Shown here piece by piece: positions 34,826 through 44,258 of a stretch of DNA of 64,000 nt; position 1 is the first letter of the stretch, and each line of letters begins with the position of its first letter. The stretch is from Geobacter sp. (GTDB lineage Bacteria > Desulfobacterota > Desulfuromonadia > Geobacterales > Pseudopelobacteraceae). Made by a program: the position numbers and the translations under genes. Location: NCBI GenBank assembly GCA_003574895.1, contig PJFB01000007.1:124001-188000 (forward strand). Reading direction: 5' to 3'. The notes beneath the pieces were generated by a model, which did not search any database, was not told where the DNA came from, and saw only the letters and a list, made by a program, of their open reading frames with translations.

Positions 34826-37800
34826 TTAATGTAATCTCACCGACACCACCTTTGATGCCCCGGGTTCTTCCATGGTGATGCCGTATAATGTGTCAGCCAC
34901 CTGCATGGTGGCCTTGTTGTGGGTTATGATGATGAACTGGGAAACAGCGCTCATTTCCCTCACCATGTCATTGAAACGGCCGATATTGGCGTCATCCAGT
35001 GGTGCGTCCACTTCGTCCAGCAAGCAGAAAGGTGTAGGTTTGATCAGAAAGATCGAGAAGATCAGCGCCACAGCCGTAAGCGCTTTCTCGCCTCCGGAGA
35101 GCAACGTCACGTTCTGCAGCTTCTTGCCAGGCGGCTGGACAATGATATCTATGCCGGTCTCCAACAGGTCTTCCTCGTTAGTCAGCCGCAGCTCGGCACG
35201 CCCTCCGCAGAACAGGCGGGGAAAAACCTCCTGAAACTTGGCGTTGACCAGGTTGTATGTCTCCTGGAAACGCTGCCGCGTTGTGCGGTTGATGCGCTGG
35301 ATGGCCTGCTGCAGACTGCGCAGCGATTCTTCCAAGTCCTCTTTTTGCGAGTTGAGAAAATTGAAACGCTCCTCCATGCCGGCGCACTCATCGATTGCCA
35401 TCAGATTGACCTCGCCCATTTCGTCCAACAACCTTTGCAGTTCAGTGCGGCGCAGTTGGCGATCCTGCTGGTCGAATTCCGTTGCCTCCAGTCGCGCCAA
35501 GGCCTCGGTCATGGTAATCCGGCTGCGTTCCAACAGCGTTCGCTCCAAAAGCTCGGCCTGCATGCTCAGTGTTGAAAAACGTAACGAGAGATCGGCCTGG
35601 GACTGGCGAACGGTTTCATTTGTTTCCCGGGACTGTTTTGCCAGGGCCTCTGCATCGGCCAACGCGCTCACGGCAAGATCGTAGGCAGAGCGTATCTGTG
35701 CCAGACTGCTCTCCGCCTGCGCCTGTTGGAGGACCAAATCCGCCAGCTGTTGTTTAGCCACCTCGATCGACTTTTCCAACTGAATCCGCTCAGCCGAGCC
35801 TTTTTCCATCTCATTTCGGTCGGTTGCCATCCGCTTCGCGAGTTCCTGCGCTCTTTGCTCCAAGTCATCCAGGCCGCGCAGATGGGCTTCGTGTTGTTCT
35901 TTCAAAGTGGCAGTCCGCACCCGCAGGGCCGTGACATGCTCACGCGAAACAGCCAGTTGCTCGCGCATGGCGTCCAGATCCGTTTTCAAACGGGTCACGT
36001 CTTCTTCCAGCCCTTGCGAGGAACTGCCGCATTCGGCAATACGCGCCTGTGACTGTTTCAATTCGGCCTCCAGCGCCTCTTGTTCCTCGCACAGGTTTGC
36101 ATTTTCAAGCGACTGGACCGCCAAACGCTCCACAATCCGATTTAGCTCCTCCTCTGCCTGCTGTCGATCCTTGCGCAGAGTGGTCAGCTTCAAATCAGAC
36201 TGGTGCGACAGGACTCCGGCCGTTTTCAACCCTTCTGCCACGGACTGGGACTGGCGGCGTAAATCGTCCCGCTGGCTGCCGAGCGATGCGACCTCTTGCT
36301 CCAGCAGCACTACCCGGCCTTCCAGCCCCTTGATTTCGCGTTTTTTGTAAATGATGCCCTGCTGAGCCTGATCGACCGAACCACCAAAAACGATTCCTCC
36401 CGAGCTGACCAATTCACCCTCGCGGGTCACAAAGGCAAGATCGGGATGTTTACGAGCCAGGTCAACCCCATGCTTGAGCTTATCAACCAGCATGACACCA
36501 TTCAAAATACGCCGAACCAATCCTTCAAATTTCCCTGTTACCCTCACCAACCCGGCGAGCGGGGTTGCACCGGCCACATCGGGGATCGCCTGGGGCATCT
36601 CGGCCTGGGGCAGCGCAAGTCCGACCCGGCCGCCATTAGTAGTTCTGAGAAATTCCAGGGCGCCCATGGCATCGCTTTCGTCGCTGCAGAGCACACATTG
36701 CAGACGTTCGGACAATGCCGCTTCCACGGCGGCCTCAGCGCCCTCCTGGGTTTCTATGATGTCGGCCAGCAGGCCGCTGAAACGCGAACTCAGGCCGGAA
36801 GCCTTCATAAGGTTTTTCACGCCTTGGCCGTAACCGGCAAACTGGGCCTCCAACTCCTTCAAGGATTGGAGCCGCGAAGCAGCCAGATTGAGCTCATCAC
36901 GGCGCAGCTGCCATGTTTTTTCGATCTCCGGCAAGCGGCGCTTCAGGTCATCATCGCTACCGCGTAATTCGTCCATTTCCGATTGCAGTCTTTCCCGCTC
37001 CTGTTGCGCCGTATCGATCTCCACATCAAGTTCGGCGCTACGACGCCGGACCTGCTCTTGACGCTCCAGCAGCAGCGCCCCTTCGCGGCCATGCCGTTCC
37101 AGCTTGTCCAGCAAATTTGCCAGTCTTTTCCGGGCATCCTCACAGCGGCTCTTGAATTGGGCCGCTTCAGCCAAGGCCGTAAACAGTTCCCTGCGACGCC
37201 CCTCCAACATCCGGTTTAGTTCATCTTCAGCCTGTTGGCGGGTTTCCAACTCGGTTTCGGCACGCTGCATTTCCTCGGCATTGACCGCTGTCTCGCCGGA
37301 AAAGGTATCAAGGCGCAAAAGCATGAGCTCCCGTTGTTCAGAGCACTCTGCCAAACGCTTCTCCAGTTCGCCGCTCTCGGTTGAGAAATGTGAAATTCTC
37401 CCTTCCAGGGCTGCCAGCTCCTTGCGCTGAAACTCCAACCCGTTTTCGGCCTTGGCGTATTCGCTCCTGATGCGGTAGATTCCCTCCTGGGCAACCCCCA
37501 GATTCTTTTCGGCCTCCAGCACTTGCAGGCGCGCCTGTTCCGCCTGGGATTCAGTCAATGAAGAAGATGCAAAAACCTCGCGAATTCGCTCATTAAGCCC
37601 GGCCAGCTCACGTTCCGCAGCACCCTGCTGTTGCTGCAACAGGCGGTAATCGCTGGCAGAGAAAAGCAGCTCGATTTCCCGCAGTTCATCCCGGTATTCC
37701 CTGAATTTTTCCGCCTTCCTGGCCTGACGCTGAAGGGAGGCCAACTGGCGCCTGATCTCACCGAGCACATCCACCAATCTCGACAGATTCTGGCGAGTGG

Positions 37801-38356
37801 CCTCAATCTTCTTCAAAGCCAGCAGCTTCCTGGACTTGAACTTAGTCACCCCAGCCGCTTCCTCGATCAGGAAACGCCGCTCTTCCGGCCTTGAATGCAG
37901 GATCATGCCGATCTTGCCCTGTTCGATTATTGAATAGGCTCGAGTCCCGACGCCGGTGTCCATAAACAGCTCGGTGATATCCAGCAACCGGCAAGGGGTC
38001 TTGTTGATCAGATAGTCGCTCTCGCCATCACGGTAGAGCCGACGGGTAAGCTGTATTTCGGCATAATCCAGATATTTGGAAGGAGCACGCCCATCCTCGG
38101 TGGAGAAGACCAGCGACACCTCGGCCATGCCGAGGGACTTTCTCGATTCGCTGCCGGCGAAGATAACATCCTCCATGGCCTTACCACGCAGGTTCTTCGC
38201 CGACTGTTCCCCCATGCACCAGCGGATGGCATCCACTATGTTGGACTTGCCACACCCGTTGGGACCAACCACACCGGTCACCCCCTGCTGGAAGTCCAGT
38301 ACCACCTTGTCGGCAAAAGATTTAAAGCCGGATAATTCGAGGCGCTTGATTTTCAT
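34826..38356 (-). CDS. smc: chromosome segregation protein SMC
   Basis: A 1176-residue structural-maintenance-of-chromosomes ATPase that organises and segregates the chromosome with ScpA and ScpB. Walker A GPNGCGKSN is near residue 34. Two long coiled coils (about 170-510 and 660-1010) flank a hinge (about 520-650, with VKNLMKASGLSS). The C-terminal head has the signature LLSGGEKALTAVAL and Walker B FCLLDEVDAPLDDAN. The length is normal. scpA and scpB are not in the window. It leads the leftward block that runs to tyrS. Confidence 0.97.
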   Translation of the reverse strand: MKIKRLELSGFKSFADKVVLDFQQGVTGVVGPNGCGKSNIVDAIRWCMGEQSAKNLRGKAMEDVIFAGSESRKSLGMAEVSLVFSTEDGRAPSKYLDYAEIQLTRRLYRDGESDYLINKTPCRLLDITELFMDTGVGTRAYSIIEQGKIGMILHSRPEERRFLIEEAAGVTKFKSRKLLALKKIEATRQNLSRLVDVLGEIRRQLASLQRQARKAEKFREYRDELREIELLFSASDYRLLQQQQGAAERELAGLNERIREVFASSSLTESQAEQARLQVLEAEKNLGVAQEGIYRIRSEYAKAENGLEFQRKELAALEGRISHFSTESGELEKRLAECSEQRELMLLRLDTFSGETAVNAEEMQRAETELETRQQAEDELNRMLEGRRRELFTALAEAAQFKSRCEDARKRLANLLDKLERHGREGALLLERQEQVRRRSAELDVEIDTAQQERERLQSEMDELRGSDDDLKRRLPEIEKTWQLRRDELNLAASRLQSLKELEAQFAGYGQGVKNLMKASGLSSRFSGLLADIIETQEGAEAAVEAALSERLQCVLCSDESDAMGALEFLRTTNGGRVGLALPQAEMPQAIPDVAGATPLAGLVRVTGKFEGLVRRILNGVMLVDKLKHGVDLARKHPDLAFVTREGELVSSGGIVFGGSVDQAQQGIIYKKREIKGLEGRVVLLEQEVASLGSQRDDLRRQSQSVAEGLKTAGVLSHQSDLKLTTLRKDRQQAEEELNRIVERLAVQSLENANLCEEQEALEAELKQSQARIAECGSSSQGLEEDVTRLKTDLDAMREQLAVSREHVTALRVRTATLKEQHEAHLRGLDDLEQRAQELAKRMATDRNEMEKGSAERIQLEKSIEVAKQQLADLVLQQAQAESSLAQIRSAYDLAVSALADAEALAKQSRETNETVRQSQADLSLRFSTLSMQAELLERTLLERSRITMTEALARLEATEFDQQDRQLRRTELQRLLDEMGEVNLMAIDECAGMEERFNFLNSQKEDLEESLRSLQQAIQRINRTTRQRFQETYNLVNAKFQEVFPRLFCGGRAELRLTNEEDLLETGIDIIVQPPGKKLQNVTLLSGGEKALTAVALIFSIFLIKPTPFCLLDEVDAPLDDANIGRFNDMVREMSAVSQFIIITHNKATMQVADTLYGITMEEPGASKVVSVRLH

Positions 38357-38642
38357 TGGACCAGTTCTATAGTTATCTGTAACATAATCAAATGGATAGG
38401 AGTATGGTCAATATTGTTGCCGACCGCTTGCAGATGGAATCAAATATGGCAAAATCCCTTTGCCGGAGACCGAACATGAATTTGTTACAATAGCCGTCAA
38501 TGACCTTTACTGTCAATATATTGCAAAGCATGCGGCAGTGCCTGTCCAAGCGATTACGGCTAATATGTTGATAAAATATCTTGCTTCTATACCTAGGCTA
38601 AGTGTAATTTAGCGGATTAAATATATTCAAGGGAGTATCTCC
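38357..38642. other. 286-base intergenic region between smc and the diheme lipoprotein gene
   Basis: A+T-rich divergent promoter region. The two starts point away from each other. I see no tRNA, convincing promoter pair or repeat that I can support. Confidence 0.5.
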
Positions 38643-38978
38643 GTGAAAACTTTCATAGCCATTACTCTATTAGGGCTGTCCATGGGTCTTACAGGCTGTG
38701 CCATGTTTACTGCCTGGAAGAGCATACCGCCGCCGGGCGGCTGCGACCAGTGCCATACAGTGGCTATAAGTACCAACTGGCAGGTAAGATACCAAGCTGC
38801 ACATGTTGCGGATGAGCGGGGTCGGCAATTTTTCCAGACACCCGAGTACAACCTGGACCAGAAAGGCAGGCAACAGTCTCCGTTGGATGAGAAAAAAGTC
38901 GAAGAATTGGCGTGCTTCGAATGTCACAATGCCCCTACACCAGCCCATCGCGAGCGTAAAGGACGCTTTCACCATTAG
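38643..38978 (+). CDS. diheme c-type cytochrome lipoprotein
   Basis: A 111-residue exported protein. The lipobox LTGC gives Cys19 for lipid anchoring. Two haem c attachment sites are present: CDQCH (Cys34-His38) and CFECH near residue 93. A small diheme lipoprotein would act in periplasmic or outer-membrane electron transfer. The start is GTG with AAGGGAG upstream. It is not in an obvious operon with another redox gene. No named family recognised. Confidence 0.85.
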   Translation: MKTFIAITLLGLSMGLTGCAMFTAWKSIPPPGGCDQCHTVAISTNWQVRYQAAHVADERGRQFFQTPEYNLDQKGRQQSPLDEKKVEELACFECHNAPTPAHRERKGRFHH

Positions 38979-39036
38979 ACTCTAATCAGAGCAAATCCGG
39001 ACCATAAAAAGCATTCATTATATTACCAAAAAAGTC

Positions 39037-39064
39037 TTGACAATCCAAGATTACCGAGTATATT
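39037..39064 (+). promoter_or_regulatory. sigma-70 promoter of the Ala/Pro-rich lipoprotein gene
   Basis: TTGACA at 39037-39042, a 16-base spacer and TATATT at 39059-39064, about 70 bases before the start codon. Confidence 0.65.
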
Positions 39065-39134
39065 GCAAATTTGATTAAGAAAACCATGCGCCTACGCGTG
39101 TAAATGGTGAATTTCAAAGAAAAGAGGTGACAAA

Positions 39135-39338
39135 ATGAAAAAGCTGATCACACTGACACTGGTTATGGCTCTTGCTGCTGCTTTCACCGCAGGCTGCAAG
39201 AAAAAAGAAGAAGCTCCTGCTCCTGCTCCTGCTGTTGAGGCTCCGAAGCCTGTTCAGGCTCCGATGTCCGCAGCTGCTCCTGCTGCTGAAGCTCCTAAAG
39301 CTCCTGAAGCTGCTCCTGCAGCCCCTGAGCACAAGTAA
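39135..39338 (+). CDS. small Ala/Pro-rich lipoprotein
   Basis: A 67-residue protein with signal peptide and lipobox TAGC (Cys21), followed by KKKEE and a repetitive Ala/Pro/Glu tail (APAPAPAVEAPKPVQAP). The DNA of the tail is a GCT-CCT type repeat, so it may vary in length between strains. Its own good promoter (39037), a GAGGTG ribosome site and a downstream terminator mark it as a real single-gene unit. Function unknown; possibly an envelope spacer like Lpp-type lipoproteins. Confidence 0.75.
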   Translation: MKKLITLTLVMALAAAFTAGCKKKEEAPAPAPAVEAPKPVQAPMSAAAPAAEAPKAPEAAPAAPEHK

Positions 39339-39363
39339 TATCGCTTTCCCTGTCGGGAATGCA

Positions 39364-39396
39364 AAGCCTGCGGATTTGATCCGCAGGCTTTTTTTG
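39364..39396 (+). terminator. rho-independent terminator of the Ala/Pro-rich lipoprotein gene
   Basis: AAGCCTGCGGA, loop TTTGAT-like, then CCGCAGGCTT and seven T. Strong, perfect stem. Confidence 0.9.
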
Positions 39397-39423
39397 TGTT
39401 TACTAGCTTAAGAAAGGGTTGCC

Positions 39424-39759
39424 ATGCATGAACTGTCCATAACACAGGGCATTATCGACATTTGCGAAAAGCATGCCTCCGGCAAACGCGTGCTTTCCCT
39501 GGATGTGGAGATCGGTGATTTGAGTGGAGTGGTGCCCGACGCCATCGAATTCTGCTTTGAAGCATGCAGCCGAGGCACTACCCTGGAAGGGGCCCACCTG
39601 AACATCATACGTATCCCGGGAAAGGGGCATTGTCAGGATTGTGGTGCCGACACCGAGCTGACAACTATCTTCGGAACTTGCAGCCACTGCGGAAGCTATC
39701 TGGTAACGATAGAAACGGGCGAAGAGATGCGGGTCAAGGAGATCGAGGTGGATGAATAA
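39424..39759 (+). CDS. hypA: hydrogenase nickel-insertion protein HypA
   Basis: A 111-residue nickel chaperone that, with HypB, loads nickel into the hydrogenase large subunit. The N-terminal MHELS provides His2 for nickel. The zinc ribbon uses Cys70, Cys73, Cys86 and Cys89 (CQDC and CSHC). The Glu in the early helix is also kept. It stands alone here, about 35 kb from the hyb operon, and no hypB-F is present in the window. Its targets presumably include the hyb enzyme. Confidence 0.95.
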   Translation: MHELSITQGIIDICEKHASGKRVLSLDVEIGDLSGVVPDAIEFCFEACSRGTTLEGAHLNIIRIPGKGHCQDCGADTELTTIFGTCSHCGSYLVTIETGEEMRVKEIEVDE

Positions 39760-39788
39760 AGAAGGGCGCCGTTGCAACGCCCTTCTTT
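39758..39788. terminator. bidirectional terminator between hypA and pckA
   Basis: AAAGAAGGGCG and CGCCCTTCTTT form a perfect 11-base stem around a 9-base loop. It serves the two convergent genes. Confidence 0.88.
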
Positions 39789-39815
39789 ACTTGCGGTTCC
39801 ATGGCAAATGGTAGG

Positions 39816-41408
39816 CTACAGTACCTTTGCCACCTCCGGTGACACATGGGCTGAATATTTGACAAAATTATCTTTGAACATGGCGACAAGCTTCATGGCA
39901 GTCTCGTCATATTTATCCTTGTCTGCCCAGGTATTGCGCGGGTTAAGAACTTCCCTCGGCACACCAATGCACGCTGTTGGTATATCCAGACCAAAGATCG
40001 AGTCTTTTTCAAATGAACCGCTGCTTAGAGTACCGTCCAGAGCAGCATTAACCAGCGCACGGGAATAGGCGATCTTCATACGGGAACCGACACCGTAGGG
40101 GCCCCCACTCCAGCCGGTGTTAACAAGCCAACATGTGACGTTGTGCGCGGCAATTTTTGCCCGGAGCAACTCGCCGTATACTGTCGGGTTCAGAGCCATG
40201 AAGGGACCGCCAAAGCATGTCGAGAAGGTTGCGGCAGGCTCACTGACACCCGCTTCTGTTCCGGCTACCCGGGCGGTGTAACCGGACAGGAAATGATACA
40301 TGGCCTGCTCATCGGTCATCCTGGCTATGGGAGGCAGCACCCCGTATGCATCACAGGTCAGCATGATTATATTGGTCGGATGACCGGCACATCCGGACAC
40401 AACAATGTTGGGGATATGGGTAAGCGGATAGGAAGCCCTGGTATTTTCGGTGAAAGAGTCGTCGCCCAGGTCGATACGACGGGTACGGGTGTCGATGGAG
40501 ACATTTTCCAGGATAGTGCCGAATTTGCGAGTGGTTTCGTAGATTTCCGGCTCTGCTTCCTTGGACAGATTAATGATCTTGGCGTAACAGCCCCCTTCGA
40601 AGTTGAAAACTCCTTTATTGTCCCAGCCATGCTCATCATCGCCAACCAGAGATCGAGTCGGGTCCGCTGATAAAGTTGTTTTACCGGTACCGGATAAGCC
40701 AAAGAACACGGCCGTATCCCCTTTGGGACCAACATTGGCCGAACAGTGCATAGATAGTACCTGCTTCTCGATCGGCAACAGGTAATTCAAGATGGTGAAG
40801 ACGGATTTTTTTATTTCGCCGGCATAGCTGGTACCGCCAATGATGATCAATTCTTTTGCAAAGTTAACAATGATGAATGTTTCCGAGTTGGTTCCGTCAA
40901 CCGTGGGGATGGCGTGAAAATTCGGCAGATCTATGACGGTGAACTGCGGGATGTGCTTTTCAAGTTCATCAGGTGTTGCCCGTACAAACATATTGCGGGC
41001 AAAAAGCGAATGCCACGCACGTTCCGTTATTACGCGAATTGCAAGCCGATGTTCCTTGTCCGCCCCTGCAAAACAGTCTTGTACAAAAATATCCTTGCCA
41101 TGCATGTAGGCCAACATCCTGTTGTAAAGAGCATCAAACTTTTGCGGGCTGAAAGGGCGATTGACCTTGCCCCAGGCCACATTGTCCCGTGAAGTCGGTT
41201 CGTCCACTATGAACTTCTCGTTGGCGGCCCGCCCGGTGTAGTGTCCGGTCTTTACGGCAATGGCTCCCAAGTGGGAAACAAGCCCTTCGCCCCGTTTGAC
41301 AATCTGCTCATACAGTACAGCTGTGGTTGGCGTCCAATAGATCAGATTCGCATTGGTGATGCCGTGCTGTTCAAGTCCAGTGCCACGTGTAACGTCATTG
41401 AATTTCAT
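39816..41408 (-). CDS. pckA: ATP-dependent phosphoenolpyruvate carboxykinase
   Basis: A 530-residue enzyme interconverting oxaloacetate and PEP with ATP. The kinase-1a/P-loop motif GLSGTGKTTLS and the metal-binding region with DDEHGWD and FNFEGGCYAK are intact. RVAGTEAGVSEP follows as in the family. The start has a perfect AAAGGAGGTAC and an extended -10 promoter upstream. It belongs to a family unrelated in primary sequence to the GTP-dependent enzyme encoded next to it. Confidence 0.97.
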   Translation of the reverse strand: MKFNDVTRGTGLEQHGITNANLIYWTPTTAVLYEQIVKRGEGLVSHLGAIAVKTGHYTGRAANEKFIVDEPTSRDNVAWGKVNRPFSPQKFDALYNRMLAYMHGKDIFVQDCFAGADKEHRLAIRVITERAWHSLFARNMFVRATPDELEKHIPQFTVIDLPNFHAIPTVDGTNSETFIIVNFAKELIIIGGTSYAGEIKKSVFTILNYLLPIEKQVLSMHCSANVGPKGDTAVFFGLSGTGKTTLSADPTRSLVGDDEHGWDNKGVFNFEGGCYAKIINLSKEAEPEIYETTRKFGTILENVSIDTRTRRIDLGDDSFTENTRASYPLTHIPNIVVSGCAGHPTNIIMLTCDAYGVLPPIARMTDEQAMYHFLSGYTARVAGTEAGVSEPAATFSTCFGGPFMALNPTVYGELLRAKIAAHNVTCWLVNTGWSGGPYGVGSRMKIAYSRALVNAALDGTLSSGSFEKDSIFGLDIPTACIGVPREVLNPRNTWADKDKYDETAMKLVAMFKDNFVKYSAHVSPEVAKVL

Positions 41409-41438
41409 TGTTGTAGTACCTCCTTTATTAAAAGTACA

Positions 41439-41449
41439 TTATATCACTA
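41439..41449 (-). promoter_or_regulatory. extended -10 promoter of pckA
   Basis: On the minus strand TGATATAAT (extended -10) lies about 30 bases before the pckA start. No convincing -35 is seen, as expected for extended -10 promoters. Confidence 0.5.
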
Positions 41450-41482
41450 TTTCAAATTCGCACCTGTTGTTTAGACAAAACA

Positions 41483-41528
41483 AAAGCTGGGCGACAAACC
41501 GTATTGTTCCGGTAAATCGCCCAGCTTT
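41483..41528 (-). terminator. rho-independent terminator of pckG
   Basis: AAAGCTGGGCGA and TCGCCCAGCTTT form a perfect 12-base stem about 75 bases after the pckG stop, upstream of the pckA promoter. It suggests that the two PEP carboxykinase genes are transcribed separately. Confidence 0.8.
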
Positions 41529-41600
41529 CATGCATAATCGGCTAGTTCAGCCAACAGCCAGATGGAGAGTCCCATCCGAGATAGCCTGCCTGCTCAAGAC

Positions 41601-43457
41601 TTAATCATTCCAGCCTTCATCGGATATGGGAGCAATCTGCTCCCAATGCTCCGGGGAACGCCATAAACTGGAAAGGATAAGTTCACGGATATGGAGGAAT
41701 TCCTTGGGTAAGCGGTCGTACATCTTGACAAAAAGCTCCTCATGGGAAACAACCTCGTCTTTCCAGACATCCCGATCAACCGACATCAGCTCATAGAACT
41801 GCTCGCGGGAAACACCTTCCAAGCCGTTCCAATCCAGGTCTTCATAACGAGGCATCCATCCCAGCGGGCTTTCTACCGCTGCAGCATGTCCGTTAACGCG
41901 ATCAACGATCCATTTCAGAATGCGCATGTTTTCGCCATACCCCGGCCAGAGAAATTTCCCGTTGGCATCCTTGCGAAACCAGTTCACGCTGAAGATGCGA
42001 GGCGGTTTGGGTGTGGTGCGGCCAACCTGGAGCCAATGAGCAAAATAATCGGCCACGTGATAGCCGCAGAAAGGCAGCATGGCAAATGGATCGCGACGCA
42101 CGTTCCCAACAGCTCCGACAGCGGCAGCAGTGGTTTCCGAGCCCATGGTAGCAGCCAGATAGACGCCGAAGTTCCAGTTGAAAGCCTGATATACCAACGG
42201 AATGACATTGTTACGACGGCCACCGAAGATGAAGGCGCTCATGGGAACACCTTTGGGGTTTTCCCATTCCGGATCGATCGAGGGGCATTGGCCTGCGGGG
42301 GAGGTGAAACGGGAGTTGGGGTGGGCAGCATTCCTGCCACAACCTGGGGTCCATTCGTTGCCCTGCCAGTCGGTCAGTTTCTCGGGGGGGGTGTCGGTCA
42401 TCCCTTCCCACCATACATCGCCATCGGGAGTCAATGCTACGTTGGTGAATATGGTGTTGGCAACGCAGGAAGCCATGGCATTGGGGTTGGTCTTGGCAGA
42501 GGTGCCGGGGGCCACGCCGAAAAAGCCATATTCAGGATTGATGGCATAAAGTTGGCCGTCAGGTCCGGGCTTGATCCAGGCAATGTCATCGCCAATGGTA
42601 GAGATTTTCCACCCTTCCTGCTTGAAGTTTTCAGGCGGAACCAGCATGGCCAGATTGGTTTTACCGCAAGCGCTGGGGAAGGCGGCGCCCAGGTAAGTCT
42701 TCTCGCCTTGGGGGGATTCTATCCCAAGGATAAGCATATGTTCGGCCAACCACCCTTCATCATTTGCTATTTTGGATGCGATGCGCAGGGCCAGACATTT
42801 TTTCCCAAGCAGGGCATTCCCGCCATAGCCACTGCCAAAAGACCAGATCGCGCGCTCCTCGGGGAAATGTACGATATATTTTTCCTTGTTGCACGGCCAA
42901 GGCACATCCTTTTGTCCAGGCTGCAAGGGTGCACCGACTGAATGGAGGCAAGGCACGAATTCACCGTTGCCGAGAACGTCCAGCACAGCCTTGCCCATGC
43001 GGGTCATGATCCGCATATTGACCACTACATACGGAGAATCAGTTATCTCAACCCCGATCTTGGCAATGGGGGAACCGAGCGGTCCCATGCTGAAAGGGAT
43101 GACATACATGGTACGGCCACGCATGCAACCCTTGAAAAGCTTGTGCAGTGTTTCCTTCATCTCTTTCGGATGCACCCAGTTATTGGTCGGTCCGGCATCC
43201 TGTTTGGTAAGGCTGCAGATAAAGGTACGATCTTCTACACGAGCCACGTCACCCGGATCTGACCAAGCCAAGTAACTGTTGGGACGTTTCTCCTGATTCA
43301 GCTTTGTAAATGTGCCGCCCTGAACCAGCAGATTGCACAGCTCATCATATTCCTGCTGGGAACCGTCACACCAATGTATCCTGTCAGGCTCACACAAAGC
43401 CGAAACTTCCTCTACCCATTTCATCAGTTGCTCGTTATTCGGAACATCGTAACTCAT
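41601..43457 (-). CDS. pckG: GTP-dependent phosphoenolpyruvate carboxykinase
   Basis: A 618-residue enzyme of the GTP-PEPCK family. The kinase loop [13 protein letters not shown] and the HTVGDDIAW-like [16 protein letters not shown] are present, as are the family's GRNPFA-like features and the C-terminal YEDLDWNGL. In Geobacter-type metabolism it can work in gluconeogenesis from acetate or in the PEP-forming direction. The gene has its own promoter (43509-43536) with TTGACT and TACAAT and a GGGAGGTAG ribosome site. Confidence 0.96.
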   Translation of the reverse strand: MSYDVPNNEQLMKWVEEVSALCEPDRIHWCDGSQQEYDELCNLLVQGGTFTKLNQEKRPNSYLAWSDPGDVARVEDRTFICSLTKQDAGPTNNWVHPKEMKETLHKLFKGCMRGRTMYVIPFSMGPLGSPIAKIGVEITDSPYVVVNMRIMTRMGKAVLDVLGNGEFVPCLHSVGAPLQPGQKDVPWPCNKEKYIVHFPEERAIWSFGSGYGGNALLGKKCLALRIASKIANDEGWLAEHMLILGIESPQGEKTYLGAAFPSACGKTNLAMLVPPENFKQEGWKISTIGDDIAWIKPGPDGQLYAINPEYGFFGVAPGTSAKTNPNAMASCVANTIFTNVALTPDGDVWWEGMTDTPPEKLTDWQGNEWTPGCGRNAAHPNSRFTSPAGQCPSIDPEWENPKGVPMSAFIFGGRRNNVIPLVYQAFNWNFGVYLAATMGSETTAAAVGAVGNVRRDPFAMLPFCGYHVADYFAHWLQVGRTTPKPPRIFSVNWFRKDANGKFLWPGYGENMRILKWIVDRVNGHAAAVESPLGWMPRYEDLDWNGLEGVSREQFYELMSVDRDVWKDEVVSHEELFVKMYDRLPKEFLHIRELILSSLWRSPEHWEQIAPISDEGWND

Positions 43458-43508
43458 GCTACACTACCTCCCATGTGTTTAAGTTTCGGACCCATAACCA
43501 GAAAACAG

Positions 43509-43536
43509 ATTGTAGGATCATGGTGTTATAAGTCAA
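43509..43536 (-). promoter_or_regulatory. sigma-70 promoter of pckG
   Basis: On the minus strand TTGACT, a 16-base spacer and TACAAT, ending about 50 bases before the pckG start. Confidence 0.6.
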
Positions 43537-43814
43537 AAACAGGTAAGTTGCACCGTCTCTAAATACCGTGGACAGACAACTTCCCTGTTCATTGGTTATA
43601 GCTCCGAACTGTTATGTTGCCCTGCTTTTTTATGAAAATATAAATTTTTATCGACGATAAATACCACAGTGATTCCTAAAATGCAAAAGCGTTATATTAT
43701 TTAGATAAAAAAAATTCCATCGGGTGTCGGCAAAATATCTAGCAGAATCGCCTACGGATGCCTGATGTGATGATTGGATAGGGGCATTCAATTTTAGGCA
43801 GATTAAATGAATAA

Positions 43815-44155
43815 GGAGCTGCCAATCGTGAATCGAAACCGCGGTATTCTCATACTACTGGCAAATGTCATGGACACAATCATATCGATGCTGATCCGAT
43901 TGCCAGGTTGCCCGAAGGTCTTCACCACCTCTACCTGGAAGCAGGCGCGAATCACCTCTTCAACAGGAAGAACTTTGTTACACTAAAGATGTTTTCCGGA
44001 TATACAGAGATTTAGAAGGGACAAACAGCGATGCAGTTCGCTTGCCGGTTCTGCTTTGGGGTGGGTATTCCTATGACAACGGGACAACCGTTGTTGGGGG
44101 GATGGTCTACCGTTTCGGAATTAATTCCTGTTATGGGTTTGAGTTACCATCCTAA
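43815..44155 (+). pseudogene. probable gene remnants in the 800-base pckG-MBL gap
   Basis: No intact gene is visible in 43458-44258. Two plus-strand segments look protein-like but sit in different frames. The first (43815-44015) encodes a stretch with LPEGLHHLYLEAGANHLFN and ends GYTEI-stop. The second ends at a stop at 44153-44155 and contains VRLPVLLWGGYSYDNGTTVV then GGMVYRFG, reminiscent of the last strands of an outer-membrane barrel. A frameshifted outer-membrane protein gene is possible. The rest of the gap shows only the pckG promoter. Confidence 0.35.
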
Positions 44156-44258
44156 TGAGTGTTGAAGAGTGGATGTGGTGCCCCCCACTGGATATGGACT
44201 CGGTAGGCCGGGATACCTCTGAGCAAGGTAATTCCCGGCAATCGAATCAGGTGCAATT

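Noticed and set aside
39180-39330. GCTCCT-rich sequence as a CRISPR or tandem-repeat array
   Set aside because: It encodes the Ala/Pro-rich tail of the lipoprotein; the repeats are codon-level and irregular.
43458-44258. A tRNA or ncRNA gene in the 800-base gap
   Set aside because: No cloverleaf, conserved TTCGA arm or terminator-like structure could be supported.
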